Origin: Bogoriella caseilytica | GTDB lineage: Bacteria; Actinomycetota; Actinomycetes; Actinomycetales; Actinomycetaceae | Reading direction: 5' to 3' | NCBI RefSeq assembly: GCF_003752405.1 | Contig: NZ_RKHK01000001.1 | Span: forward strand, 2,914,001 to 2,978,000 | Length of the DNA stretch: 64,000 nucleotides | Shown here: in pieces, positions 45,058-53,251 of the stretch | Position numbering within the stretch: position 1 is the stretch's first letter | How the letters are laid out: each line of letters opens with the position of its first letter | Notes under the pieces: generated by a model | What the model was told of the DNA's origin: nothing | Seen by the model: the letters and a program-made list of their open reading frames with translations, nothing else | Database searches by the model: none | Position numbers and translations under genes: made by a program

Positions 45058-45063
45058 CCTAGG
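45058..45063. repeat. Target-site duplication, right copy
   Basis: CCTAGG, identical to 43965-43970; see the left copy. Confidence 0.75.
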
Positions 45064-45114
45064 AGGCGGACGGGGTTGTGTGCGCCCGCCGTCATGGGGT
45101 GGGCCGCCGGACGA

Positions 45115-45120
45115 TAGAGT
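45115..45120 (+). promoter_or_regulatory. -10 element of the ABC ATPase gene
   Basis: TAGAGT, 6 nt before ATG 45127; no Shine-Dalgarno. It lies 58 bp beyond the IS right end, so this promoter is probably intact. Confidence 0.55.
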
Positions 45121-45126
45121 CGAGGC

Positions 45127-45915
45127 ATGGGTGAAGTGCTCGAGTTCGATGACGTCTTCGTCCGCCGCGGCGGAACCACCATCCTCGACCACGTGGACTG
45201 GTCGGTGGACGACGGTGAACGCTGGGTGATCTTGGGCCCGAACGGTGCCGGGAAGACCACAGTGGTCCAGCTGGCTGCCGGTCGCATGCACCCCACCTCC
45301 GGCACCGTGACGGTGGTCGGTGAACAGCTCGGTCGCACCGACCTCGCAGACCTGCGCACGCTCGTGGGCCTCACCTCGGCCGCCTTGGCGGATCGTCTCC
45401 CGCCGGGCGAACGGGCTCTCGACATCGTGTTGACCGCGTCCTACGGCCAGACCGGCCGGTGGCGCGAGGAGTACGACAGCGAGGACATCGAGCGGGCCGA
45501 GGCACTGCTGCACGCCTTCGGCGTCGCCCACCTCGCACAGCGCACCTATGGCACCTTGTCCTCCGGTGAACGCCAGCGCGTTCAGGTGGCGCGCGCACTC
45601 ATGCCCGATCCGGAACTGCTCCTGCTCGACGAACCTGCCGCCGGACTGGATCTCGGTGGCCGCGAAGAACTGATGGCCGCCTTGAGCGAGTTGGCCGGCG
45701 ACGCCCGCTCTCCGGTGAGCGTCATGGTGACGCACCATGTGGAGGAGATCCCTCCCGGCTTTACGCACGGCCTGCTCTTGCGCGATGGTGAAGTGGTCAC
45801 GGCCGGTGAGCTCGGTGACGTGCTCACCCCGCAACATCTCTCGAACGCCTTCGGGCTGGAGCTCGAGGTCGAGCGGCATCGTGGTCGCTACACGGCTCGC
45901 GCTGCTGTGCGCTGA
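45127..45915 (+). CDS. ABC ATPase, ModF/iron-uptake-like, stand-alone
   Basis: 262 aa single ABC domain: Walker A GPNGAGKTT, signature LSSGERQRV, Walker B LLLLDEPAAGLDLGG, H-loop VTHHVEEIP. No permease or binding protein gene is adjacent. Similar stand-alone ATPases of the ModF type precede NfeD-SPFH genes in related bacteria. The substrate and partner are unknown, and it may act in the cytosol. ATG 45127 is predicted to be leaderless. Confidence 0.88.
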   Translation: MGEVLEFDDVFVRRGGTTILDHVDWSVDDGERWVILGPNGAGKTTVVQLAAGRMHPTSGTVTVVGEQLGRTDLADLRTLVGLTSAALADRLPPGERALDIVLTASYGQTGRWREEYDSEDIERAEALLHAFGVAHLAQRTYGTLSSGERQRVQVARALMPDPELLLLDEPAAGLDLGGREELMAALSELAGDARSPVSVMVTHHVEEIPPGFTHGLLLRDGEVVTAGELGDVLTPQHLSNAFGLELEVERHRGRYTARAAVR

Positions 45916-45975
45916 GCGCTATCCGGCCGGGTTAAGCTGCCCTGAGAGACAGATCACTGAGAGGGGGACGGGTCC

Positions 45976-46446
45976 ATGGGTTGGTTGTGGTGGATCGGCG
46001 CCGCGCTGATCTTCGGCGTCATCGAGATGCTGACGCTGTCCTACGTCTTCTTCATGCTCGCGATCGGGGCCCTGGCCGGTGCCCTGCTGGCGGCCTTCGA
46101 CGCCCCGCTCTGGGCGCAGTTCGCCACGGTGGCACTGGTGTCGATGCTGCTGCTCTGGGGTGCGCGCCCCTACGTCAAGGGCTGGGTGGAGCGGACCGTG
46201 CCGCGCACCAACACCAATGTGGACGCCCTGGCCGGCCGCCAGGCCATCGTGGAGGCAGAGGTCACCGGAATCGATGGCCGGGTCAAGCTCGCCGGCGAGA
46301 TCTGGTCGGCGCGCATGGAAGAGCCCGGGCCGCCGCTTGCCCCGGGCAGCACCGTGGTGGTGGCCGCCATTGATGGTGCCACTGCCATCGTCAAGCCCTT
46401 GCCCGCCTCACCGAACGATCCCCAGAACCCGTACCCCACCTACTGA
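45976..46446 (+). CDS. NfeD family membrane protein
   Basis: 156 aa. Three N-terminal membrane helices (about 3-22, 27-45 and 47-65) and a C-terminal OB-fold-like domain (about 85-145, LAGRQAIVEAEVTGIDGRVK). NfeD proteins partner SPFH proteins encoded next to them and influence membrane microdomains; the SPFH gene follows 57 bp on. ATG 45976 has GAGAGGGGG upstream. Equivalent to the Rv1487-Rv1488 arrangement. Confidence 0.9.
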   Translation: MGWLWWIGAALIFGVIEMLTLSYVFFMLAIGALAGALLAAFDAPLWAQFATVALVSMLLLWGARPYVKGWVERTVPRTNTNVDALAGRQAIVEAEVTGIDGRVKLAGEIWSARMEEPGPPLAPGSTVVVAAIDGATAIVKPLPASPNDPQNPYPTY

Positions 46447-46503
46447 TCACCTCGCCGCGCACCGTCGTGGCTCCGGGGTGGTCCAACCAAGAAGCGAGGA
46501 CCT

Positions 46504-47748
46504 ATGAACGGAATCGGAGGGCCGGTTCTTACGATCGTCGCCATCCTGCTTGTCATCTTTGCGGCGGTCACGATCTGGCGCGCTGTGCGGATCGTCCCGC
46601 AGACCGTGGCACTGATCGTGGAACGTCTCGGCCGCTACCAGACCACTTTCCACGCCGGCCTGCACGTCCTGATTCCTTTCGTGGACAAGGTGCGCGCCGG
46701 CGTCGACCTGCGTGAGCAGGTCGTCTCCTTCCCACCGCAGCCGGTGATCACCTCGGACAACCTGGTGGTGAGCATCGACACGGTGCTGTACTTCCAGGTC
46801 ACCGACCCCAAGGCCGCGACGTACGAGATCGCCAACTACATCACCGGTATCGAACAGCTCACGGTGACCACGCTGCGTAACGTCATCGGCTCGATGGACC
46901 TCGAGCAGACCCTGACCAGCCGTGACCAGATCAACGGTCAGCTCCGTGGCGTGCTCGATGAGGCCACCGGCCGCTGGGGCATCCGCGTGAACCGCGTGGA
47001 GCTGAAGTCCATCGACCCGCCGCAGAGCATCCAGGGCTCGATGGAGCAGCAGATGCGCGCCGAGCGCGACCGGCGTGCTGCGATCCTCACCGCCGAAGGT
47101 GTCAAGCAGTCCCAGATCCTCACGGCTGAGGGTGAGAAGCAGGCCGCGATCCTGACCGCCGAAGGTGAGGCGCAGGCGGCCATTCTGCGTGCCCAGGGTG
47201 AGTCCCGGGCCATCCTGCAGGTCTTCGACGCCATTCACCGCGGCAAGCCCGACCCGCGTCTGCTCGCGTACCAATACCTGCAGAAGCTTCCTGAGATCGC
47301 CAATGGTGAATCCTCGAAGATGTGGATCGTGCCCACCGAGTTCACCGCAGCCCTGAACGGCATCACCCAGGGCTTCGGCGGGGGCTCCTCGAACAGTTCC
47401 TTCGGGGATTCCGGTGACTCCGGGGGGGACTACGAGCACCCCAATGTGGAGTTCGGCGAGCACGAGAGCCCGGCGATGGCCACCGCGCTGGCCGAGGCCA
47501 CACTGGAGGACCCCGACGCGGCGCTCAAGCGAGCCCAGGGCGAGGCGCAAGATGCTGCCGACGTCGCGGAGAAGGCCAGTGACCGGACCAGTTCCTCGCG
47601 CGTGAAGAAGCGCGAGGCCGGCGGCGCCGCACCGCAGGCGGAGTCTGCCGTGCCGCCCGTGCCGGAGGCCGAGGACGCCACGCGCTTCGGTCCCCCGGCC
47701 GGGGAGCAGCAGGGCGACGGTGGCGAGCCCGGGCAGCCGCCTCAGTGA
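46504..47748 (+). CDS. SPFH/Band 7 (stomatin/paraslipin-like) protein
   Basis: 414 aa. N-terminal membrane anchor (about 7-27), SPFH domain (about 30-190: RIVPQTVALIVERLGRY, SIDTVLYFQVTDP), then a coiled coil with three repeats of the type AILTAEGxKQ (about 198-238), and a disordered Pro/Glu/Ala-rich tail (about 300-414). Forms membrane microdomain scaffolds with NfeD. ATG follows AAGAAGCGAGGA. The tail has a Gly/Ser stretch near 298-310. Confidence 0.93.
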   Translation: MNGIGGPVLTIVAILLVIFAAVTIWRAVRIVPQTVALIVERLGRYQTTFHAGLHVLIPFVDKVRAGVDLREQVVSFPPQPVITSDNLVVSIDTVLYFQVTDPKAATYEIANYITGIEQLTVTTLRNVIGSMDLEQTLTSRDQINGQLRGVLDEATGRWGIRVNRVELKSIDPPQSIQGSMEQQMRAERDRRAAILTAEGVKQSQILTAEGEKQAAILTAEGEAQAAILRAQGESRAILQVFDAIHRGKPDPRLLAYQYLQKLPEIANGESSKMWIVPTEFTAALNGITQGFGGGSSNSSFGDSGDSGGDYEHPNVEFGEHESPAMATALAEATLEDPDAALKRAQGEAQDAADVAEKASDRTSSSRVKKREAGGAAPQAESAVPPVPEAEDATRFGPPAGEQQGDGGEPGQPPQ

Positions 47749-47768
47749 GCCTGAACTCAACCAGCGAC

Positions 47769-47800
47769 CATGGCCGGTTCCCGCAGGGGAGCCGGCCATG
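47769..47800 (+). promoter_or_regulatory. Hairpin burying RBS and start of the TrmH-like gene
   Basis: 14-bp stem (47769-47782 with 47787-47800, one G-U pair) closed by a GCAG loop. The right arm contains the purine-rich GGGGA ribosome-binding site and ends with the AUG itself. It begins 20 nt after the SPFH stop, so it could double as terminator of that operon. Confidence 0.65.
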
Positions 47801-48664
47801 ATCGTGTCGGTGACCGATGCCCGGGCCGAGGAGCTGGCCGATTACACCCGTCTGACCGATGTCCGCTTGCGCACGCGGCTCGAGCCGGAGCAGGGCCTGT
47901 ACATGGCCGAGTCGACGCAGGTGATCATGCGCGCCATCGCCGCCGGTCACCGCCCACGCTCCTTCCTCATGGCGCCGCGCTGGCTCCCGGTCATGGAGCC
48001 GGCGATCGCAGCCTCGTGCGGGAGCGCCGACGGGGGAGCAACGCCGGTCTACGTGGCGGAGGAGCCGGTACTCGAGGCCATCACCGGCTTCCACCTGCAC
48101 CGCGGGGCGCTGGCGGCCATGCACCGGCCGCATCTGGCGCCGATGTCCAAGATCCTGGGTGCCGCGCGCGGGGGAGCCGGCGCACGCCGCGTCGCGGTGC
48201 TGGAGGACATCGTGGATCACACGAACGTCGGGGCCGTCTTCCGATCCGCAGCCGCTCTGGGTGTGGATGCCGTGCTGGTCTCGCCGAGCTGCGCCGACCC
48301 GCTCTACCGGCGCGCGGTGCGGGTCTCGATGGGCACGGTCTTCCAGGTGCCGTGGACCCGCGTGCCCGAGTGGCCCGCAGGTGTGAGCGCCCTGCAGGGT
48401 CTGGGTTTCACTGTCGCGGCTCTGGCGCTACGGGAGGACGCCGTCGATCTCGACGCGTTCGCGCAGAGCGTGGCCGGGCCAGGCTCGCGTGTGGCACTGG
48501 TGCTCGGAACAGAGGGCGACGGCCTCAAGCGGGGCACGGTCGACGCTGCGGACATCGCCGTGCGGATCCCGATGTCCGGCGAGGTCGATTCGCTCAACGT
48601 CGCCGCCGCGAGCGCCGTCGCCTTCTGGGCCACCCGGGTGACAGGTCAGACGCCACCGGCGTAG
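47798..48664 (+). CDS. TrmH/SpoU-family RNA 2'-O-methyltransferase
   Basis: 288 aa. N-terminal substrate-binding domain (about 1-105; LTDVRLRTRLEPEQGLYMAE) and a C-terminal SPOUT knot with motifs NVGAVFRSAAALG, LVLGTEGDGL and IPMSGEVDSLNVAAASAV. Family members methylate rRNA or tRNA riboses; the exact nucleotide is unknown. ATG 47798 sits in a hairpin. The last 19 bp overlap the end of the convergent TrmL gene. Confidence 0.9.
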   Translation: MIVSVTDARAEELADYTRLTDVRLRTRLEPEQGLYMAESTQVIMRAIAAGHRPRSFLMAPRWLPVMEPAIAASCGSADGGATPVYVAEEPVLEAITGFHLHRGALAAMHRPHLAPMSKILGAARGGAGARRVAVLEDIVDHTNVGAVFRSAAALGVDAVLVSPSCADPLYRRAVRVSMGTVFQVPWTRVPEWPAGVSALQGLGFTVAALALREDAVDLDAFAQSVAGPGSRVALVLGTEGDGLKRGTVDAADIAVRIPMSGEVDSLNVAAASAVAFWATRVTGQTPPA

Positions 48665-49119
48665 TCGTGCTGGCGCCAGGCCTCGTAGGTGGCCAGTGCT
48701 GCCGAGTTCGCGAGGTTGAGCGAGCGCACTCCCGGGCGCATGGGGATGCGCAGTCGTTGTGTGATGCGCGGATGGCTCATGACGTGCTCGGGTAGACCGT
48801 CGGGCTCCGGACCGAAGAGCAGGGCGTCACCCGGTTCGTAGCTGATCTCGGTGAAGAAGGTCGAGGCATGCCCGGTGAAGGCGAAGACTCGGCCCGGCAG
48901 CGCTTCGAGCGCGGTATCCAGATCGGGATGGATCTCGACGTGGGCGAGGTCGTGATAGTCCAGGCCGGCACGGCGCAAGTGCGCATCGGTCATCTGGAAA
49001 CCCAGCGGTTCGACCAGATGCAAGCTGGTCCCGGTGCAGGCGGTGGTCCGGATGGTGTTGCCGGTGTTCGGCGGGATGCGTGGCTCGTAGAAGACGACGT
49101 GGAACACGTCGCCCATCAT
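48646..49119 (-). CDS. trmL: tRNA (cytidine/uridine-34-2'-O)-methyltransferase TrmL
   Basis: 157 aa minimal SPOUT enzyme. Motifs: PRIPPNTGNTIRTTACTG near the N-terminus, LLFGPEPDGLP, and the knot IPMRPGVRSLNLANSAALA. Length and motifs match TrmL (YibK), which methylates the wobble base ribose of tRNA-Leu. ATG 49119 or the next ATG at 49116. Its 3' end overlaps the TrmH-like gene end to end by 19 bp. Confidence 0.92.
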   Translation of the reverse strand: MMGDVFHVVFYEPRIPPNTGNTIRTTACTGTSLHLVEPLGFQMTDAHLRRAGLDYHDLAHVEIHPDLDTALEALPGRVFAFTGHASTFFTEISYEPGDALLFGPEPDGLPEHVMSHPRITQRLRIPMRPGVRSLNLANSAALATYEAWRQHDYAGGV

Positions 49120-49167
49120 CGCAGGTTGCCGACCCGGACTACCCGCGCCTCAGCCACCCACCGGCGA

Positions 49168-49644
49168 TCAGTCCTCGCGGTCTCCGTGGGGCAGGCACGG
49201 CGTATTGACCAGCACTCCGCCCACCCCGGCTCCGCGGTTCATCCGCACCGCCACCTGCCAGGCCTGGTCCCCGAAGACGCCGACCAGGAGCGGAGTGTCG
49301 GTCTCGGCGCCCGTCACCTGCAGCCCCTGCGTCCCGCGCTCTGCGAGGTACTCCTGAGCGTCGGTGAGGACGCGTTCTGCGTCCTCGGCTGCGAAACTGA
49401 CGCGCTGGGAGACCTGTGCGGTCTCCTCGCGCGGTCCGTCATCCACGAGGCACGGGGAGTAGATGGGGTCGTTCTCCTGGACGAGCTCGGCCGGGACGGC
49501 GCCGATGAGGTCCGTGATGAGATCGTTCGCCTCGGCCACCGCCTCGTCGAGGGTGGCGGCGCCGGTGGGCAGGTCACCGCTCTGACAGGCGCCCAGCACA
49601 GTGATGGTGGCGAGGGCGAGGACCCACTGCTGCTGTCTGCGCAT
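49168..49644 (-). CDS. Small lipoprotein of unknown function
   Basis: 158 aa. Signal peptide MRRQQQWVLALATITVLGAC with lipobox LGAC (lipidated Cys20). The mature part has two further Cys (in SPCLVDD and NTPCLPH), likely a disulfide. No known domain. ATG 49644 is chosen over GTG 49653 because TAGAGT lies 7 nt before it and because the signal peptide then starts with Met-Arg-Arg. Downstream of the pilin-anchored hydrolase on the same strand, 21 bp between them. Confidence 0.8.
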   Translation of the reverse strand: MRRQQQWVLALATITVLGACQSGDLPTGAATLDEAVAEANDLITDLIGAVPAELVQENDPIYSPCLVDDGPREETAQVSQRVSFAAEDAERVLTDAQEYLAERGTQGLQVTGAETDTPLLVGVFGDQAWQVAVRMNRGAGVGGVLVNTPCLPHGDRED

Positions 49645-49651
49645 CGTGATC

Positions 49652-49657
49652 ACTCTA
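49652..49657 (-). promoter_or_regulatory. -10 element of the lipoprotein gene
   Basis: TAGAGT on the minus strand, 7 nt before ATG 49644; overlaps the stop region of the upstream hydrolase gene gap. Confidence 0.45.
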
Positions 49658-49665
49658 TCGGTGCC

Positions 49666-51120
49666 TCAGCGCCGTCCGGTGACCAGGTCCTCCTGGCCCG
49701 AGACGATGTACGCGAGGTTCTGCACCGAGACGGCGTCCGTGTAGTAGGTGCTGTGTGAACCGGGGCTCCAGCCCCAGCCGGAACCGTAGTCGTAGCTCTC
49801 GCCCCCGAATCGGGGAGCCTCCGGCTGGGTGCCGTGGACACCCACGGACACCTGGATGGGATCCTGCGGATGCCGGATGCCCCAGACAGTCGCGGCGCCC
49901 GGGAGATCACCGGGGCCGGTGACGCCGCCGCCGAAGCCCGGACAACCCAGGCAGATGAGGTTGGCGGCCTCGAGCCCGTGATTCACCACGTCATGGCCGA
50001 CCGCCACGCCGCCGTAGGAGTGGCCGAGGATGTGCAGATCGGGGGAGTTCCCGCTCGGTAGGGCGTCGACGACGGCGGCGAGATCACTGGTCTCGGCGTG
50101 CGAGCCGCTGACGGCGTTCACCAGGCCTCGCGGGGGGTCGTAACAGACGCAGGAGATCACGGCCGTATTGTCGACGCCGATGTCGCTCAAGCTGTTGTAC
50201 AGCGCGTTGCCGTGGCCACGGGTGTAGCCGTCGATGTATTCGCCCATGCCATCACCCATCAGAGTGCCAGGAATCGTGACGGCCACGTGCTCGGCGGTGT
50301 CCAGATTCCCGCCGGTCAGCTCGGCGGCCCGGATGGATTGGTTCTCGAGGTCCACCTCAAAATGGACGAAGTTGCGGTCGGTGCCCAGCCAGCCGGCGAA
50401 GTTGCCGGCGATCTCCTGGGCGAAGCGGCCCTCCTCGGCGCGGGCGACCGCGCGATCGAACTGCTCCGGTGTGGGCTCGGCGTTGAAGTGGATGCTGCCG
50501 TCGCGTAGATCCGCCAGCAGTGACCCGTCCGGCGCCTCGGCGATGAGTCTCTCGAGTTCCTGGCGGCGCTGGGCCTGGCCGGGATCGCTCATGACCGTGG
50601 CCCACTCCTCCCAGATGCCGTAATCGTCCGCCGAGGCGCGCACCTGTGGCGCGGCCTCGGCGATCAGCAGTTGAGCCGCGCCGACGCGCTCGTCCTGGGA
50701 CACACTGTTGTCGAGCTGAGTCCGGCGGGCCGCCTCGAGCAGTGCCTCCCGCTCATGCGCGGGCAACCGCTCCAGGTAGTCGGCGAGTTCCTCGCCGTCC
50801 ATGTCCGCGATCTCGGCGAGACGCTCCTGAGGCGTGGGCTCGGTCCCGCTGCCAGCGGGCTCGGCGGCGGGCCCGCTGTCGGAGACGGCCTCCTCTCCTT
50901 CGCTGCCCGAGCATTCGCCTTGCGTGACTCGACAGATCGCGGCGTCGATGCCCGAGGCGATCGAGCTTCCCCACGGCGACGCCGCGGCGACCACCACGGC
51001 GAGCAGGATCGCGGCGACGACCACGATGCCCATGGTCTCGATGCCGGCGGCGCCGCGCTCGGACCGCAACGCGGCCGTGCGAGCACCATGCGGTGCGATG
51101 GCGTGTTGCTGGCGTCCCAC
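49666..51120 (-). CDS. DUF1023-type alpha/beta hydrolase with Flp/Tad-pilin-like anchor
   Basis: 484 aa from GTG 51120, which has GGGGGGAT 6-7 nt upstream. N-terminus is like a Flp/TadE pilin leader: basic stretch, then RGAAGIETMGIVVVAAILL with Glu28 and a membrane helix (about 30-48). Next an acidic low-complexity linker and a helical region (about 80-250), then an alpha/beta hydrolase domain with nucleophile elbow GHSYGG (S368). The domain resembles DUF1023 hydrolases; the substrate is unknown. Longer in-frame upstream extensions would run into the aldo-keto reductase promoter and lack a ribosome-binding site. Confidence 0.78.
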   Translation of the reverse strand: MGRQQHAIAPHGARTAALRSERGAAGIETMGIVVVAAILLAVVVAAASPWGSSIASGIDAAICRVTQGECSGSEGEEAVSDSGPAAEPAGSGTEPTPQERLAEIADMDGEELADYLERLPAHEREALLEAARRTQLDNSVSQDERVGAAQLLIAEAAPQVRASADDYGIWEEWATVMSDPGQAQRRQELERLIAEAPDGSLLADLRDGSIHFNAEPTPEQFDRAVARAEEGRFAQEIAGNFAGWLGTDRNFVHFEVDLENQSIRAAELTGGNLDTAEHVAVTIPGTLMGDGMGEYIDGYTRGHGNALYNSLSDIGVDNTAVISCVCYDPPRGLVNAVSGSHAETSDLAAVVDALPSGNSPDLHILGHSYGGVAVGHDVVNHGLEAANLICLGCPGFGGGVTGPGDLPGAATVWGIRHPQDPIQVSVGVHGTQPEAPRFGGESYDYGSGWGWSPGSHSTYYTDAVSVQNLAYIVSGQEDLVTGRR

Positions 51121-51243
51121 GTGATCCCCCCAGAGTGCGGTCCTCCCGGCCATGATGCCGTGGGACGCTTCGGACCACCAGGGCCGCTGGGCCCACGCCG
51201 GTGCGCCCGTGGGCCCAGGGGAGCGGGAGCTGAGGCCGCCGAT

Positions 51244-51249
51244 TATGCT
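51244..51249 (+). promoter_or_regulatory. -10 element of the aldo-keto reductase gene
   Basis: TATGCT, 7 nt before ATG 51257; supports that start as leaderless. Confidence 0.5.
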
Positions 51250-51256
51250 CGAGGTC

Positions 51257-52228
51257 ATGGACACTGTTCGCCTCGGCCAGTCCGGCCTCGCCGTCTCGAC
51301 CGTCGGACTCGGGTGCAACAACCTGGGCCGGCCCGGAACCGCCACCGAGTCCGCCGAGGGAGCGGCCGCCGTCGTGCACGCCGCGATCGAGGCGGGCATC
51401 ACCCTCTTCGATGTCGCGGACGTCTACGGCGGCCGGCCCGGTCTGAGCGAGGAACTGCTCGGCCGAGCCCTGGCCGGTCGCCGGGACGAGGTGGTGCTGG
51501 CCACCAAGTTCGGGATGGACATGAAGGGCGCGAACGGCGAGGACTTTGCCGCGCGCGGTTCGCGGCGGTACATCGTCAAGGCGGCCGAGGCCTCGCTGCG
51601 GCGGCTCGGTACCGAGTACATCGATCTCTATCAGATTCATCGGCCCGATTCGCTCACCCCGATTGAGGAGACGCTGTCAGCCCTGGATGACCTGGTCCGC
51701 TCCGGGAAAGTGCGCTACGTGGGCCACTCGAACTTTGCCGGCTGGCAGATCGCCGAGGCTGCGCACACCGCGGCTGAGACCGGAGCCACGCCCTTCATCT
51801 CGGCACAGAACCACTACAGCCTGGCCGAACGCCGCGTGGAGGAGGAGGTTGTTCCAGCTTGTGAGCGCTACGGGCTGGGGCTGCTGCCCTTCTTCCCGCT
51901 CGCGAACGGTCTGCTGACCGGGAAGTACTCCCACGGCACGGCGCCAGAAGGCTCGCGGCTCACTCGCAGCCGGACGGAGATGCTGGAGAACGAGGACCTG
52001 ATGACCCGACTTCGTGACTTCGGTGATTTCGCCCATCAGCGCGACCTGACGGAGGTCGAGGTCGCCTTCTCCTGGCTCGCCTCCCGCCCGGAGGTGGCCT
52101 CGGTGATCGCCGGTGCCACGAGCCCGGAGCAGGTGCGCCAGAATGCCGCGGCTGTCTCCTGGACACCCACGGCCGAGGACGAAGCCGCCCTGGACGAGAT
52201 CTTCGCACCGCGGACCTCATCGCTGTGA
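51257..52228 (+). CDS. Aldo-keto reductase
   Basis: 323 aa NADP(H)-dependent TIM-barrel oxidoreductase. Catalytic tetrad: Asp and Tyr in FDVADVYGG, Lys in VLATKFGMD, His in YQIHRPD. C-terminal NADP site VIAGATSPEQVRQN. Closest to the general YghZ/Tas-like group; the substrate is unknown. ATG 51257 (in-frame ATG 51245 lies inside the -10 element). Confidence 0.92.
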   Translation: MDTVRLGQSGLAVSTVGLGCNNLGRPGTATESAEGAAAVVHAAIEAGITLFDVADVYGGRPGLSEELLGRALAGRRDEVVLATKFGMDMKGANGEDFAARGSRRYIVKAAEASLRRLGTEYIDLYQIHRPDSLTPIEETLSALDDLVRSGKVRYVGHSNFAGWQIAEAAHTAAETGATPFISAQNHYSLAERRVEEEVVPACERYGLGLLPFFPLANGLLTGKYSHGTAPEGSRLTRSRTEMLENEDLMTRLRDFGDFAHQRDLTEVEVAFSWLASRPEVASVIAGATSPEQVRQNAAAVSWTPTAEDEAALDEIFAPRTSSL

Positions 52229-52304
52229 CGCGTGGCGCGGTGGCGGCGGCGAGGAGGCCGCGTAGCGTGAGGGTGTCGGTCATCCGATCCGGAAAGGACA
52301 GCCA

Positions 52305-52832
52305 GTGAGCCTCGAACGACCCGAAGCCCAGCATCCCTACGACAAGCTTCCCGCCCTGCCGGGGTTCTCGCTCAGCTCGGCGGACTTCACGGAGGGCGAT
52401 GCCCTGCCGGTGGAACTGTCGCAGGACGGTGAGAACCGCTCGCCGCAGCTCTCCTGGTCGGGTTTCCCGGCCGAGACCAAGGGCTTCGTGCTCTCGTGTT
52501 TCGACCCGGACGCACCCACGCCCTCGGGGTTCTGGCACTGGACGGTGGTCGACCTCTCGGCGGATGTCACCTCATTGGAGGCCGGCGAGGGCGAGTCCGA
52601 TCTGATGTTGCCCGGTGCGGCCTTCCATCTGCGCAATGACGGCGGCGCCCACTCCTACGTCGGCTCCGCGCCCCCGCAGGGCGACCGAGCCCACCGCTAC
52701 GTGTTCGCCGTTCACGCTCTGGACACAGAGACCTTGGAACTCTCGGAGGATGACACGCCCGCGAAGGCGCACTTCCTGTGCGCCTTCCACTCCATTGCGC
52801 GCGCCACGCTGACCGGCACCTTCCAGCGCTGA
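52305..52832 (+). CDS. YbhB/YbcL-type PEBP-family protein
   Basis: 175 aa phosphatidylethanolamine-binding-protein fold. Marks: SPQLSWSGFP, the ligand-site motif FDPDAPTPSGFWHWTV, and GGAHSYVGSAPPQGDRAHRY. Related to mammalian Raf kinase inhibitor protein; role in bacteria is unclear. No signal peptide. GTG 52305 has AAAGGACA upstream. Confidence 0.92.
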   Translation: MSLERPEAQHPYDKLPALPGFSLSSADFTEGDALPVELSQDGENRSPQLSWSGFPAETKGFVLSCFDPDAPTPSGFWHWTVVDLSADVTSLEAGEGESDLMLPGAAFHLRNDGGAHSYVGSAPPQGDRAHRYVFAVHALDTETLELSEDDTPAKAHFLCAFHSIARATLTGTFQR

Positions 52833-52849
52833 ACGTACAGCGGCGAACA

Positions 52850-52890
52850 CACCACAGGCCGTCCTCCCGCGAGGAGGGCGGCCTGTGGTG
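52850..52890. terminator. Strong bidirectional terminator hairpin
   Basis: 18-bp stem with one G-U pair (52850-52867 with 52873-52890), loop CGCGA, between the PEBP gene and the convergent DUF7455-like gene. Confidence 0.9.
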
Positions 52891-52940
52891 GTCTTGGCAC
52901 CGCGCGGAACGGGCCCGCAGGGTGAGGGAGATCGGGTGAT

Positions 52941-53165
52941 CTAGTCCTCGGTGGGACGTTCCTCGGCGTGCAGCCGTTCGGTCTCGTCGTGAATGTCGGT
53001 GGCGACCTTCTGCAGGGCCTCGGAGTGCCGGCGCGCGTGGTGTGCGCAGAAGAGCAACTCGCCGGCCTCGAGCTGGACCCGCACGTATGCCTGCGCGCCG
53101 CACGCATCGCAACGGTCCTGGGCGGTCATGGTGGGGGCTTCAGTCGCTGTGGTCACGGGCCCCAT
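52941..53165 (-). CDS. Small zinc-ribbon-like protein (DUF7455 type)
   Basis: 74 aa. Two cysteine motifs, DRCDACGAQAYVRV and LLFCAHHARRH, probably bind one zinc. The C-terminus is a charged helix. Small proteins like this are widespread in actinobacteria and often lie next to the topoisomerase IV genes, as here. Start at ATG 53165 or ATG 53129; no clear ribosome-binding site before either. Function unknown. Confidence 0.8.
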   Translation of the reverse strand: MGPVTTATEAPTMTAQDRCDACGAQAYVRVQLEAGELLFCAHHARRHSEALQKVATDIHDETERLHAEERPTED

Positions 53166-53189
53166 ACAACCACCCCGGCCCCGCGCCCC

Positions 53190-53201
53190 GCTTGCGCAAG
53201 C
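53190..53201. promoter_or_regulatory. 12-bp palindrome upstream of parE
   Basis: GCTTGCGCAAGC, a perfect palindrome 39 bp before the parE -10, in the divergent parE/DUF7455 region. It may be a regulator site; no direct support. Confidence 0.35.
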
Positions 53202-53239
53202 CCGGCGGTTCGCTCCCGGCGTAGCGCCTGGCCGGCGCC

Positions 53240-53245
53240 TACCAT
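53240..53245 (+). promoter_or_regulatory. -10 element of parE
   Basis: TACCAT, 6 nt before GTG 53252; leaderless arrangement. Confidence 0.55.
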
Positions 53246-53251
53246 CGCTAC

